Origin: Massilia sp. METH4
Lineage (GTDB): Bacteria; Pseudomonadota; Gammaproteobacteria; Burkholderiales; Burkholderiaceae_D
Assembly: GCF_037094685.1 (NCBI RefSeq)
Contig: NZ_CP146614.1
Span: forward strand, 5,642,001-5,706,000
DNA: 64,000 bases
Direction of reading: 5' to 3'
Shown: piece by piece, positions 26,567-35,589 of the stretch
Numbering within the stretch: position 1 is the stretch's first letter
Layout: each line of letters opens with the position of its first letter
Made by a program: the position numbers and the translations under genes
The notes under the pieces: generated by a model
Databases searched by the model: none
What the model was told of the DNA's origin: nothing
Seen by the model: the letters and a program-made list of their open reading frames with translations, nothing else

Positions 26567-27577
26567 TCACCCGCGCGGCACGCGCCCCGTGACCGGATAC
26601 GCGGGGTCCGTGTACCCGGGCGTGCTCGGGTGCCCCGGCGACACCAGGCGGTCGAACAGCGCCTCATCCTCGGCGGTGAAGCGGTAGTCCAGCGCGGCGC
26701 GGTAGTTGCGCCACTGCGCGAGCGTGCGCGGGCCGCCGATCACCGACGAGACGTGCCGGTTGTTCAGCACCCAGGCGAAGGCGAATTCGGCGGTCGAGAT
26801 GCCGCGTGCCCGCGCCTCCTCGCCGATGGCCTGCGCCAGCGCCAGCGATTCCGGGCGCCATTCCGTCTGCAGCGCGCGGGCATCGTTGCGGGCGATGCGG
26901 CTGCCCTCCTCCGGCGCGGCGCCGGGGCGGTACTTGCCGGTCAAAACGCCCCGGGCCAGCGGGCTGTAGGGCACCACGCCCAGGCCGTGGTGCGCGGCCG
27001 CGGGCAGGTGTTCGACTTCCGGCATGCGATTGGCCGCGTTGTAGTAAGGCTGCGTGACGACCGGCGGCGCGATGCCCAGCTGGCGCGCCAGGTGCGCCAC
27101 CTCGGCGATCTGCCAGGCCGGGAAGTTCGACAGGCCGTAATAGCGGATCTTGCCCTGGGCGAGCAGATCGCCCAGCGCGCGCAGCGTTTCCTCCAGCGGC
27201 GTCAGCGGGTCGGGCCGGTGCAGGTAATAGATGTCGATATGGTCGGTTCCCAGCCGCGCCAGGCTTTGCTCGGCCGCCTGCAGCACGCGCCGCCGCGACA
27301 GGCCGGCCTCGTTCGGCCAGTCGCCCGTCTTGTTGCCGACCTTGGTCGCCAGGATCCACTTGTCGCGCCGCGCGGCAATGGCGCGGCCCACGACACGCTC
27401 GGACTCGCCGCCGTTGTACACGTCGGCCGTGTCGATGAAGTTGATGCCGTGTTCGTGCGCATCGTCGATGATGGCGCGCGCGTCGGCCTCGTCCGTCACG
27501 CCGCCGAACATCATCGTGCCCAGGCACAGCGGCGATACGCGCAGCCCGCTGCGCCCGAGAAGTTGGTAGTTGCTCAT
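26567..27577 (-). CDS. Aldo/keto reductase of the sulfur island
   Basis: A 336-residue NADPH-dependent oxidoreductase of the AKR fold. The catalytic set is visible in FIDTADVYNGGESERVVG (Asp, Tyr), WILATKVGN (Lys) and IYYLHRPD (His); VSSVIGGPRTLAQWRN near the end is the cofactor-binding part. It is the last gene of the importer operon, 8 bases after the binding-protein gene. A role in reducing an aldehyde or ketone released by the monooxygenases is plausible but unproven. Confidence 0.9.
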   Translation of the reverse strand: MSNYQLLGRSGLRVSPLCLGTMMFGGVTDEADARAIIDDAHEHGINFIDTADVYNGGESERVVGRAIAARRDKWILATKVGNKTGDWPNEAGLSRRRVLQAAEQSLARLGTDHIDIYYLHRPDPLTPLEETLRALGDLLAQGKIRYYGLSNFPAWQIAEVAHLARQLGIAPPVVTQPYYNAANRMPEVEHLPAAAHHGLGVVPYSPLARGVLTGKYRPGAAPEEGSRIARNDARALQTEWRPESLALAQAIGEEARARGISTAEFAFAWVLNNRHVSSVIGGPRTLAQWRNYRAALDYRFTAEDEALFDRLVSPGHPSTPGYTDPAYPVTGRVPRG

Positions 27578-27585
27578 GCTGCTCC

Positions 27586-29205
27586 TTATGCCTTGGCCAG
27601 CCAGACGTTGGCCCAGTTGTTGCGGGTCTGGTACGGAAGTTCGTTCACGTTGCGGACCCGCTTGTTGAAAACGGAAAAGAAATACACTTCCAGCAGCGGC
27701 AGCACGGGCAATTCGGCCTGCACGAGCTGCTGGACGCGCCGGTAATTCGTCTTGCGCAGCGCCGGGTCGGCGCCGGAGCGCGTCGGTGCCAGCAATGCCT
27801 CCACTTCCCGGTTCGCATAACCGGATACCTTGTACCACGGCACGCCGCGCTTGTCGCCGCGGGCGCCGAAGCGGATCTCGAGGTTGTTCTGCGGGTCGCG
27901 CGTCCAGCCACCCCAGGTGCTGATGACCTGGAAGTCGCGTTTCGTGAACACGTCGCGCGTCCAGGTCGACAGGTCCTTCGCGCCCAGCGACACGTCGATG
28001 CCCACGCGGCGCAGCGCCTGCCGCACGAACTCGCCGGTGCGGCGGTAATCGTCGCCGAAGGGGATGAAGTCGTGCGTCAGCCTGAAGCGCCACCCGCCGG
28101 CCTTGCGCGGCAAGCCCGCCGCATCGAGCAACTGTTCGGCGCGTTTCGGGTCGAACGGGTAGGTCGGCACATCTTTCGTGAAATACTCGGGCACGCCGGA
28201 CGGCACGGGCGCATCGAGCGGCGCCCCGTAGCCACCCCACACGGTCTTCACCAGCGCCGCGCGGTCGATCGCATGGGCGATCGCCTGGCGCACGGCCAGC
28301 TTGCCGATGACGGGATCGCGCAGGTTGAATTCGAGCCAGTAGCTGTTCGGCTCGTACTGCTGCGTGTCGATCGCCAGGTTCGGGTTGCCCTTCAGCCGGG
28401 CCGCGTCGCTGAACGTGATCGGGTTGCGCGCCGCATAGTGCGCGGCGCCCGTCTCCAGCGCGGCGGCGCGGCTGGCCGAGTCGTTGATCACTTTCCACAC
28501 GATGCGGTCCAGGTGCGGCAGGCCGGGCAGGTAGTAGTCGGGGTTGCGCTCCAGGACGATATGGCTGCCCCGCTGCCATTCCTTGAACCGGAACGGCCCC
28601 GTTCCCACCGGCTTGTTGTTGTACGGGTTCGTGAGGATGTCGGTGCCCTCGAACAGGTGTTGCGGCAGGATCTGCCCGGCGCTGACGCCGAGGTGCCGCA
28701 CGAGAATCGGCCACTTCTCCTTCAGCCGCAATACCACGGTGTGCGCATCGGGCGTACTGACCTTGGCGATCACGTTCGTGACCGCGCTGTGGTAGGTCGG
28801 CCAGATCTGCTCGATGGAAAACTTCACGTCGCCCGCATCGAACGGGTGGCCGTCGTGCCAGCGCACGCCCTTGCGCAGCCGGATGGTCCAGTCCAGGCCA
28901 TCGGCCGACGTCTCGATGCCCAGGCCCAGCCGAGGCAGGAGCGCGTAGTCGTTCCCTTCGGTGAACAGGCGATCGTAGATCTTCGAGGTCACGATGGAAA
29001 TCGGATTCGCGCCGTTCACGTGCGTGGCCAGCGTGGATGGTTCCGGGTGGGCAATCGCCACCAGCGTGCCGCCGCGCACCGGCGTGTCCGCCGCGCCGGC
29101 CAGAAGCGGCAGCGAGCCTCCGGCCAGCGCCGCGCCGCCCAGGCGCAACAGCCGGCGCCGCCCGGGATCGGGCAAGGCATCGAAAACGGGATTCGTGAAT
29201 GCCAT
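27586..29205 (-). CDS. ABC importer substrate-binding protein, oligopeptide/nickel (SBP_bac_5) type
   Basis: A 539-residue periplasmic binding protein. The N-terminus has a twin-arginine-like signal, RRRLLRLGGAALAGGSLPLL. The mature part follows the DppA/OppA plan: GGTLVAIAHPEPSTL, YDRLFTEGNDYALLPRLGLGIE, TIRLRKGVRWHDGHPFDAGDVKFSIEQ, VGTGPFRFKEW and LAVRQAIAHAIDR. Proteins of this family bind peptides, opines, nickel chelates or glutathione. Here the context suggests an organosulfur ligand. ATG 29205 lies 8 bases after the upstream DszC/SfnB-like gene. Confidence 0.92.
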   Translation of the reverse strand: MAFTNPVFDALPDPGRRRLLRLGGAALAGGSLPLLAGAADTPVRGGTLVAIAHPEPSTLATHVNGANPISIVTSKIYDRLFTEGNDYALLPRLGLGIETSADGLDWTIRLRKGVRWHDGHPFDAGDVKFSIEQIWPTYHSAVTNVIAKVSTPDAHTVVLRLKEKWPILVRHLGVSAGQILPQHLFEGTDILTNPYNNKPVGTGPFRFKEWQRGSHIVLERNPDYYLPGLPHLDRIVWKVINDSASRAAALETGAAHYAARNPITFSDAARLKGNPNLAIDTQQYEPNSYWLEFNLRDPVIGKLAVRQAIAHAIDRAALVKTVWGGYGAPLDAPVPSGVPEYFTKDVPTYPFDPKRAEQLLDAAGLPRKAGGWRFRLTHDFIPFGDDYRRTGEFVRQALRRVGIDVSLGAKDLSTWTRDVFTKRDFQVISTWGGWTRDPQNNLEIRFGARGDKRGVPWYKVSGYANREVEALLAPTRSGADPALRKTNYRRVQQLVQAELPVLPLLEVYFFSVFNKRVRNVNELPYQTRNNWANVWLAKA

Positions 29206-29213
29206 GCCCGCCC

Positions 29214-30524
29214 TCACAGCCCTGCCGCCAGCCGCGGTTGCGGCGGCTCGCCGGCCAGCGGTTCGGGGCCTTCCGGCATCGCCTTCGCCTTCGGCGCCTG
29301 CTCGGCCCATTTCGGCCGGCGCAACGGCACCTTGTCGTTCACGTAGTAATTGCCGACATCGAACAGGCGCCAGCGCACCGGGTCGTGCAGCGTGTGCGTG
29401 CGTGCGTCGCGCCACAGCCGGTCGAGGCCGTGCTCCGGCGCCGTCGCGCGGGTCCCGGCCAGCTCGAACAGCTTGTTGGTGGCCAGCAGCGCACTGTGCG
29501 TGCTGGCCGCGCGCACCTCCGACACGGCCACCGCGGCGCGGGTCCAGTCGTCGGCAAGCCCGCTCGCAGACGCCTTGTCGATCGCCAGGCCGGCACGCTC
29601 CAGCAGCGCCTCGGTGCCGTGCAACGCCACCGCCAGGTCGCCGATCTCGCGCACGCTCAGCTGGTCTTCTTCCCACACCGCGTCGTCATCGGCCTTCGGA
29701 TTGCGCTTGCGGATGAAAGCGATCGTCGCCTCGAAGGCCGCGCGGGCGATGCCCGTGTCGATGGCCGCGTGCATCACCTGCCCGACCGGCCCGACCGGTT
29801 TCACGTGGTCCGCATCGATCGGGTGCGGCACCAGCCACTCCGGCTTCAGGTACGCATTCTCGACGATGACGGTACCGCTGGCCGTGGTGCGCTGGCCGAA
29901 CGAGGCCCAGTCGTCGACGATGCGCAAGCCCTGGGCCGTGCGCGGGTAGATCGCCAGGAAGTGGCGCTTCGCCCCGTCGGCCACGGCAACCGGCACCCAG
30001 TCGGCGAACAGCGCCCCGGTCGAATAGTACTTGCGCACATTGACGCGGTAGCCTTCGCCATCCGGCGCCAGGCTGGCCTTGCGGTCTTCGGGCTTGCGCA
30101 CGTCCGGTTCCACGAGCGCGTTGCCGAAATGGTCGCCGGCCAGCACGCGCTCGAAGAAGAACCGCTTCTGTTCCTCGCTGCCCTCGTGGCGGATGATCTC
30201 GAGGATGAAATAATGGTTTTGCGGGATCTGGCCGATCGACGCATCCGCCGCCGACAGGATCGCGAATACCCTGGCCAGCGTGGCGTACGACACGCCGGCG
30301 CCGCCGTACTCGCGCGGCACGGTGATACCCCACAGGCCGCTCTGGCGCACCTGCCGCAGCTCGGCGACGGGCAGGCGGCGTTCGCGGTCGCGCACCTGGG
30401 CGCCCGGCGCGAAGTCGGCGGCCAGCGCCGCCGCGACGGCCAGTGCCTCGGCATCGTCGCGGATCACGTGCACGCGGCCCTGGCCGATCGGGGTAATGGC
30501 GGAATGTGCTGCATCATTGCTCAT
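29214..30524 (-). CDS. Second DszC/SfnB-like flavin oxidoreductase
   Basis: A 436-residue acyl-CoA-dehydrogenase-fold protein related to the one at 21693. Matching blocks are RDRERRLPVAELRQVRQSGLWGITVPREYGGAGVSY, NVRKYYSTGALFADW, DDWASFGQRTTASGTVIVENAY and LWRDARTHTLHDPVRWR. The SfnB/DszC group oxidises sulfides or supports sulfone use with reduced flavin. It lies between permease and binding-protein genes with gaps of 10 and 8 bases, so it is part of the transport operon. Having two divergent copies in one island suggests two oxidation steps or two substrates. Confidence 0.87.
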   Translation of the reverse strand: MSNDAAHSAITPIGQGRVHVIRDDAEALAVAAALAADFAPGAQVRDRERRLPVAELRQVRQSGLWGITVPREYGGAGVSYATLARVFAILSAADASIGQIPQNHYFILEIIRHEGSEEQKRFFFERVLAGDHFGNALVEPDVRKPEDRKASLAPDGEGYRVNVRKYYSTGALFADWVPVAVADGAKRHFLAIYPRTAQGLRIVDDWASFGQRTTASGTVIVENAYLKPEWLVPHPIDADHVKPVGPVGQVMHAAIDTGIARAAFEATIAFIRKRNPKADDDAVWEEDQLSVREIGDLAVALHGTEALLERAGLAIDKASASGLADDWTRAAVAVSEVRAASTHSALLATNKLFELAGTRATAPEHGLDRLWRDARTHTLHDPVRWRLFDVGNYYVNDKVPLRRPKWAEQAPKAKAMPEGPEPLAGEPPQPRLAAGL

Positions 30525-30534
30525 GGTCGCTCTT

Positions 30535-31344
30535 TCAGTTCCTCAGTTTCGGGTTGAAGTATTCGTTCAGCGAGTCGCCCAGCACGTTCAGCGCCCACAC
30601 GGTGGCCATCACGGCCACGCCGGGGATGGCGATCATGTACCAGCCGGTGCGGATGGCCTCGCGGCCCGTGCCGATCATGGCGCCCCAGCTGATGGCGTTC
30701 GGATCGCCCAGGCCCAGGAAGGCCAGGCTGGATTCGGCCAGGATGCAGCCGGTCACCACGACCGACACGCTGACGAGGATGGGCGTCAACGCATTCGGCA
30801 GGATGTGCCGCACGATGACGCGGCCGTGGCCCATGCCTGCTGCCAGGCCGGCTTGCACGTACTCGCGCTGACGGAGCGCCAGGACCTGGCCGCGCACCAC
30901 GCGTGCCGGATGCGTCCACGACGTCAGGCCCAGGGCCAGCACCACGACCTCGACCGAAGGTTCCAGCACGGCCACCAGGATCATCACCAGCAGGAAGCGC
31001 GGCACGATCTGGAAGAAATCCGTCACGCGCATCAGCAGGTTGTCCGCCCAGCCGCCGCAATAACCGGCCAGCGTGCCGACGGCCACGCCGATCAGCAGTG
31101 TCAGGCCGGCCGCGCTGAAGCCGACCAGCAGCGAGACGCGGGCGCCGTGCGCCACGCCCGCGGCGATGTCGCGGCCCATCAGGTCGGAGCCCAGCGGATG
31201 GGCCCAGTCCTGGCCGGGCCACAGGTAAGGCGCGGCGACCATGTCGAACGGGTCGGCGGGATACAGTAACGGCGCCAGCAGGGCGACCAGGATGACCAGC
31301 GCGAGGATGACGGCGCTGAGGCGTACGGGCAGTGATGTCATCAT
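30535..31344 (-). CDS. ABC importer permease, DppC type
   Basis: A 269-residue membrane protein with six predicted helices. It carries LGSDLMGRDIAAGVAHGARVSLLVGF, the EAA-type coupling loop REYVQAGLAAGMGHGRVIVRHILPNALTPI, and SSLAFLGLGDPNAISWGAMI, all standard for the second permease of dipeptide/oligopeptide importers. Two adjacent ATG codons (31344 and 31341) mark the start; the first overlaps the stop of the DppB-type gene as ATGA. The frame is open far upstream, but that stretch belongs to the DppB gene. Confidence 0.93.
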   Translation of the reverse strand: MMTSLPVRLSAVILALVILVALLAPLLYPADPFDMVAAPYLWPGQDWAHPLGSDLMGRDIAAGVAHGARVSLLVGFSAAGLTLLIGVAVGTLAGYCGGWADNLLMRVTDFFQIVPRFLLVMILVAVLEPSVEVVVLALGLTSWTHPARVVRGQVLALRQREYVQAGLAAGMGHGRVIVRHILPNALTPILVSVSVVVTGCILAESSLAFLGLGDPNAISWGAMIGTGREAIRTGWYMIAIPGVAVMATVWALNVLGDSLNEYFNPKLRN

Positions 31345-32318
31345 GCGGCGAGTTCGATACGGGGGTCGAGCCTGGCGTAGACGACGTCCAGCAGCAGGCT
31401 GGTGGCCATCACCAGCAGGGAGCTGAGGAAGAGGATGGATAGCAGCAGGCTCGTATCGCGGGCGACGACGGCGTTGAAGATCAGCCGGCCGATGCCGGGC
31501 CAGGAAAACACGGTTTCGATGACGATGCTGCCGGCCAGCAGCTCGCCGAAGTTCGCCGCGACCAGGGTCAGCACCGGCAGGATCGCATTGCGCAGCGCGT
31601 GCCGGAACACCACCACGCGCCCGGACAGCCCCTTCGAGCGGGCGGTGCGGATGTAGTCCTCCTGCAATGCATCGATCATGGAGGCGCGGGTGAAGCGGGC
31701 ATACACGGCGGTCGAGTACACGGAGAGCGTGGCGACCGGCAGCACCAGGTGCCACAGCACGTCGCGCACGCCGGCCCAGCCTTCGCTGCCCACCTCGCGC
31801 ATGCCGCCGATCGGGAACCATTGCAGCGTGACGCCGAACAGCACCACCATCATCAGCGCCAGCCAGAACACGGGTACCGAATAGCACAGCGCCATCAGTG
31901 CGGAAACGGCGCGATCGAGCCTGCCGCCGCGCCGGCGCGCGCACAGCACGCCCAGCAGCACGCCGACCGAGACCGACAGGGCGAGGCTCGTCAGGCCGAG
32001 CAGTGCCGTGGCGCCGATCCGTTCCGCGATCAGTTCCGCCACGGGTGCGCTGTAACGGTGCGAGTAGCCCAGGTCGAACGTCAGCAGCCGTTTCACGTAA
32101 TCGAGCAGCCGCACGTGCAGCGGTGCGTCCAGCCCGAACGCCTGCCTCAGGTGGGCCAGCTTTTCCTCGCCGCCGTCGACCGTGTCGGCCGCCGACTCGC
32201 TGGCCATCACTTCGGCCAGGTCGCCGGGCACCAGTTGCAGCAGGGCGAAGTTCAGTACGCAGATGCCTAGGATGATGGGCACGAACTGCAGCAGCCGCCG
32301 TTTCAGGTAGCCTTTCAT
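31341..32318 (-). CDS. ABC importer permease, DppB type
   Basis: A 325-residue membrane protein. The N-terminus MKGYLKRRLLQFVPIILGICVLNF, the motif FGLDAPLHVRLLDYVKRLLTFDLGYS, the periplasmic FPIGGMREVG and the coupling loop EDYIRTARSKGLSGRVVVFRHALRNAILPVL are typical of the first permease of the family. Its ATG overlaps the stop of the fused ATPase gene (ATGA), and its own stop overlaps the DppC start, so three genes are translationally chained. Confidence 0.93.
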   Translation of the reverse strand: MKGYLKRRLLQFVPIILGICVLNFALLQLVPGDLAEVMASESAADTVDGGEEKLAHLRQAFGLDAPLHVRLLDYVKRLLTFDLGYSHRYSAPVAELIAERIGATALLGLTSLALSVSVGVLLGVLCARRRGGRLDRAVSALMALCYSVPVFWLALMMVVLFGVTLQWFPIGGMREVGSEGWAGVRDVLWHLVLPVATLSVYSTAVYARFTRASMIDALQEDYIRTARSKGLSGRVVVFRHALRNAILPVLTLVAANFGELLAGSIVIETVFSWPGIGRLIFNAVVARDTSLLLSILFLSSLLVMATSLLLDVVYARLDPRIELAA

Positions 32319-34060
32319 CGCGCCACCTGCCGGCGTTCGTCGGCGAGATGGGCGGGCGCCGCCGGCCACGCCGGGGTGGCGGCCAGCAGCGCGCGCGTGT
32401 AGGGATGGCGCGCGTTCGCGAAGAGTTCGTCGCGCGGCAGCGTCTCGACCACCTCGCCCTTCTGCATCACCATCACGCGGTCGGCGATGTAGTTGATCAC
32501 CGACAGGTCGTGCGAGATGAACAGGTAGGAAAGCCCGAATTCGGCCTTCAGGTCGACGAACAGGTTCAGGATCTGCGCCCGCACCGACATATCCAGCGCC
32601 GAAACCGGCTCGTCGCAGATGAGCAGCTTGGGCCGCAGGATCAGCGCCCGGGCAATGCCGATACGCTGCCGCTGCCCCCCGGAGAATTCGTGCGGATAGC
32701 GGCGCGCGGCCGCCGCGGGCAGGCCCACCGCGTCGAGCATCTTCGCCACGCGGCGCGCCCGCTCGGCGCGGTCGCGCACCTTCTGGACGACCAGCACTTC
32801 TTCCAGCGCGTCGCCGATGCGCTGGCGCGGGTCGAGCGAGGCATAGGGGTCCTGGAACACCATTTGCACGTTGGCGCGGTGAGGGCGCAGGGCGCGGCCC
32901 GACAGCGGGGCAATATCGGTACCGTCGAGTATCACCTGTCCCGCCACCGCCCGGTTCAGGCCCACGATGGTCTTCGACAGCGTGGACTTGCCGCATCCGG
33001 ATTCGCCCACAAGGCCCAGTGTCTCGCCCCGGCCGATGTGGAACGACACATCCTTCACGGCGGAAATCGTGCCGTAGCGCGAAGAGTACTGCGCCACCAG
33101 GTGGCGCACGTCGAGCACGGGCGCGGCCGGCTGGTTGACCGTGGCATGGCACGGTTCCGGGTCGCGGCGCTCCTGCCGCGTGAAGCTGAAGCTGCGCCGG
33201 CCCGCGTCATCGACGCCATTGCGGATCTCGGCCAGCTTCACGCGGCTGTAATGGCAAGCGGCATCGACATGCAGGGACGACGCCAGCAGGCCCTGGCTGT
33301 ACCGGTGGCGCGGCGCGAAGAACAGCTCGTCGCGCGTGCCCTCCTCCACCTTGCGCCCGTCCTGCATCACGGCCACCCGGTCGGCCCACTGGCCGACCAC
33401 GGCCAGGTCGTGCGTGATCAACAGCAGCGACATCGACAGTTCGCGCCGCAGGCTGGCGAGCAATTCAAGCACCTGGGCCTGGATCGTCACATCCAGCGCG
33501 GTGGTCGGTTCATCGGCGATCAGCAGGCGCGGTTCGCATGCCACGGCGATGGCGATCATCACGCGCTGGCGCTGGCCGCCGGAAAGGTGGTGCGGATAAT
33601 CGTCGACACGGCGCTGCGGCTCGGGGATGCGCACCAGGTCCAGCAGCTCGATGGCACGGGCGCGCGCCGCCGCGGCACCCAGGCCGCGGTGGCGGCGCAG
33701 CACTTCGCCGATCTGCGTGCCGACGGTCAGCACCGGGTTCAGCGACGTCATCGGTTCCTGGAAAATCATGCCGATGGCATTGCCGCGCAGGTCGCGCAGG
33801 GCGCTCTCCGGCGCGGCCAGCAAATCCCGGCCCTCGAACAGGACGCTGCCGTCGACGCGTGCCTTGGGCGGCAGCAGGGCGGCGATCGCACCGGCCACCG
33901 TCGACTTGCCGCAACCGGATTCGCCGACCAGCGCCACCACCTCGTTGCGCCGCACATCCAGGTCGAAGCCTTGCACCGCCGCACCGTTCGGGTACCACAC
34001 GTCCAGCTGTTTCACTTGCAGCAGCGGCGCGGCCGGGGGCCAGGGTGCCGTCATTTCCAT
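32315..34060 (-). CDS. ABC importer ATPase with two fused nucleotide-binding domains (DppD-DppF)
   Basis: A 581-residue protein carrying both ATPase domains of an oligopeptide importer in one chain. Domain 1 (about 10-260) has Walker A GESGCGKST, signature LSGGQRQR and Walker B LLIADEPTTALD. Domain 2 (about 310-560) repeats GESGCGKST, FSGGQRQR and LLICDEPVSALD. The linker of about 50 residues is poorly conserved. Fusions of this kind occur in the YejF/GsiA group; GsiA imports glutathione, so a sulfur-containing ligand is possible. ATG 34060 overlaps the end of the DszA-like gene by 10 bases. Confidence 0.93.
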   Translation of the reverse strand: MEMTAPWPPAAPLLQVKQLDVWYPNGAAVQGFDLDVRRNEVVALVGESGCGKSTVAGAIAALLPPKARVDGSVLFEGRDLLAAPESALRDLRGNAIGMIFQEPMTSLNPVLTVGTQIGEVLRRHRGLGAAAARARAIELLDLVRIPEPQRRVDDYPHHLSGGQRQRVMIAIAVACEPRLLIADEPTTALDVTIQAQVLELLASLRRELSMSLLLITHDLAVVGQWADRVAVMQDGRKVEEGTRDELFFAPRHRYSQGLLASSLHVDAACHYSRVKLAEIRNGVDDAGRRSFSFTRQERRDPEPCHATVNQPAAPVLDVRHLVAQYSSRYGTISAVKDVSFHIGRGETLGLVGESGCGKSTLSKTIVGLNRAVAGQVILDGTDIAPLSGRALRPHRANVQMVFQDPYASLDPRQRIGDALEEVLVVQKVRDRAERARRVAKMLDAVGLPAAAARRYPHEFSGGQRQRIGIARALILRPKLLICDEPVSALDMSVRAQILNLFVDLKAEFGLSYLFISHDLSVINYIADRVMVMQKGEVVETLPRDELFANARHPYTRALLAATPAWPAAPAHLADERRQVAR

Positions 34061-35436
34061 GTGCGGAACCTCGCGCCAGGGTGATTGGCGGGCAGCCGCG
34101 CGCGGCCAGCACCAAACAGTTTTTCGCGCAGCGTGCCTTCCGCGTATGCCGTCTTGTACAGGCCGCGCGTCTGCAATTCCGGAATCACCAGCTCGATGAA
34201 ATCGCGGTAGCTTTCCGGCGCCACGGTGCGCGTGAGGTTGAAGCCATCCAGATCGGTCTCGGCGATGAGCCGTTCGATCTCGTCGGCGACCTGCGAAGGC
34301 GTGCCGACCAGCGGCGCCTGCTGCGCACCGAAACGGCGGGCCTCGAGCAGCTTGCGGCGCGTGGTGCCTTCCGGGAAGCGCCCCGCGCGGGCTTCGCCGA
34401 CGCGGCGCAGCCGGTCGGGATACAGGGCGGCCAGCTTGTCTTCGGTGATCTCTTCGTCCAGCCCGAAACGCTCCAGGTCGACGCCGGTGCCGCTGACCAT
34501 GTGCGCCAGCGCGCCTGCCGGGCTGGCATGGCGGCGGTACTCCTCGTATTTTTCGCGCGCCGCCTTCTCGTTCGTGTCGACGACGACCGACAGGCCGGAC
34601 AGGATCTTTATGTCGCCGGATGCGCGCCCGGCCTCCACGGCCTGGCCACGGATCGTCGCGACGATCTTGGCCAGCGCCGCCCGGTCCGGCCCGCCCGTGA
34701 ACACGCATTCCGCGTGCCGGCCGGCGAACCGGTTGCCCCGCTGCGAGGCGCCGGCCTGGTACAGCACCGGCGTGCGCTGCGGCGAAGGCTCGGTGAGGTT
34801 GTAGACGTTGTCGATCCGGTAGAACGGGCCCGCGTGGTTGACCCGGTGGATCTTCGCCGGGTCGGCGTAGATGCCCCGCTCGCGGTCGTTGACGACGGCA
34901 TCGTCTTCCCAGCTGCCTTCGAGCAGCTTGTAGAACGCGTCCATGAAGTCGTCGCCGCGGTCGTAGCGGTCATCGTGGTCGATCTGCTGCTTCAGGCCCA
35001 CGCCGCGCGCCGCGCTGTCGAGGTAACCGGTGACGATGTTCCAGCCGATGCGGCCGTTCGTCAGGTGGTCGAGCGTGGCGAAGCGCCGCGCGAACAGGTA
35101 CGGGTGTTCATACGTGAGGTTGGCCGTCACGCCGAACCCCAGGTGGGTCGTCGCCTGCGCCATCAGCGGCACCACGTAGCCCGGATCGTTGACCGGCAGT
35201 TGCACGGCCTCGCGCGCCGTCACCTCGATCCCGTCGCCCAGCACGTCGTACACACCCACGATATCGGCCAGGAACACGGCATCGAACAAGCCCTTCTCCA
35301 GCAGTTTCGCCAGCTCGATCCAGTATTCGGGCTTCTTGTAGTCGACGGAATTGTCGCGCGGGTGCTTCCACAGGCCGTGGTGGATATGGCCCACGCAATT
35401 CATGTTGAACGCGTTCAGGCGGATCTGCTTCGTCAA
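34051..35436 (-). CDS. DszA/NtaA-like LLM-class FMNH2-dependent monooxygenase
   Basis: A 461-residue luciferase-like monooxygenase. The opening RLNAFNMNCVGHIHHGLWKHP, LFDAVFLADIVGVYD, ATTHLGFGVTANLTYEHPYLFARRFATLDHLTNGRIGWNIVTGY and FAGRHAECVF are typical of the NtaA/SnaA/DszA group, which splits C-S or C-N bonds with reduced flavin and oxygen. No useful ATG exists; TTG 35436 with GGAG 6 bases in front matches the family N-terminus. It is the first gene of the importer operon, so oxidation and uptake are expressed together. The flavin reductase it needs is not in the operon. Confidence 0.88.
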   Translation of the reverse strand: MTKQIRLNAFNMNCVGHIHHGLWKHPRDNSVDYKKPEYWIELAKLLEKGLFDAVFLADIVGVYDVLGDGIEVTAREAVQLPVNDPGYVVPLMAQATTHLGFGVTANLTYEHPYLFARRFATLDHLTNGRIGWNIVTGYLDSAARGVGLKQQIDHDDRYDRGDDFMDAFYKLLEGSWEDDAVVNDRERGIYADPAKIHRVNHAGPFYRIDNVYNLTEPSPQRTPVLYQAGASQRGNRFAGRHAECVFTGGPDRAALAKIVATIRGQAVEAGRASGDIKILSGLSVVVDTNEKAAREKYEEYRRHASPAGALAHMVSGTGVDLERFGLDEEITEDKLAALYPDRLRRVGEARAGRFPEGTTRRKLLEARRFGAQQAPLVGTPSQVADEIERLIAETDLDGFNLTRTVAPESYRDFIELVIPELQTRGLYKTAYAEGTLREKLFGAGRARLPANHPGARFRTWK

Positions 35437-35589
35437 TGTCTTCTCCGACTCATCCGTGGCCGGACCCAGCGCCCAGCCACGAGGCAGCGTAACAGTGCGG
35501 CTGGCGGATCGAAACGAACGAATTCGCATTTGCTCATGCGGGCCGGCGTCATAAGCAAAGCAGGAAATGCGATTAACGATGTTGCCTGA

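Noticed and set aside
26567..28714. A single 715-codon gene fusing binding protein and aldo/keto reductase
   Set aside because: The upstream part is an out-of-frame reading of the binding-protein gene; the reductase has its own ATG at 27577 and the binding protein its own stop at 27586.
30535..31944. A 469-codon permease
   Set aside because: Only the part from 31344 is a DppC permease; the upstream part overlaps the DppB gene in another frame and is Arg/Ala-rich shadow sequence.
21693..35436. Reading the island as a horizontally acquired element
   Set aside because: GC content and codon style look like the surroundings, and no integrase, transposase, tRNA or attachment-site repeat borders it.
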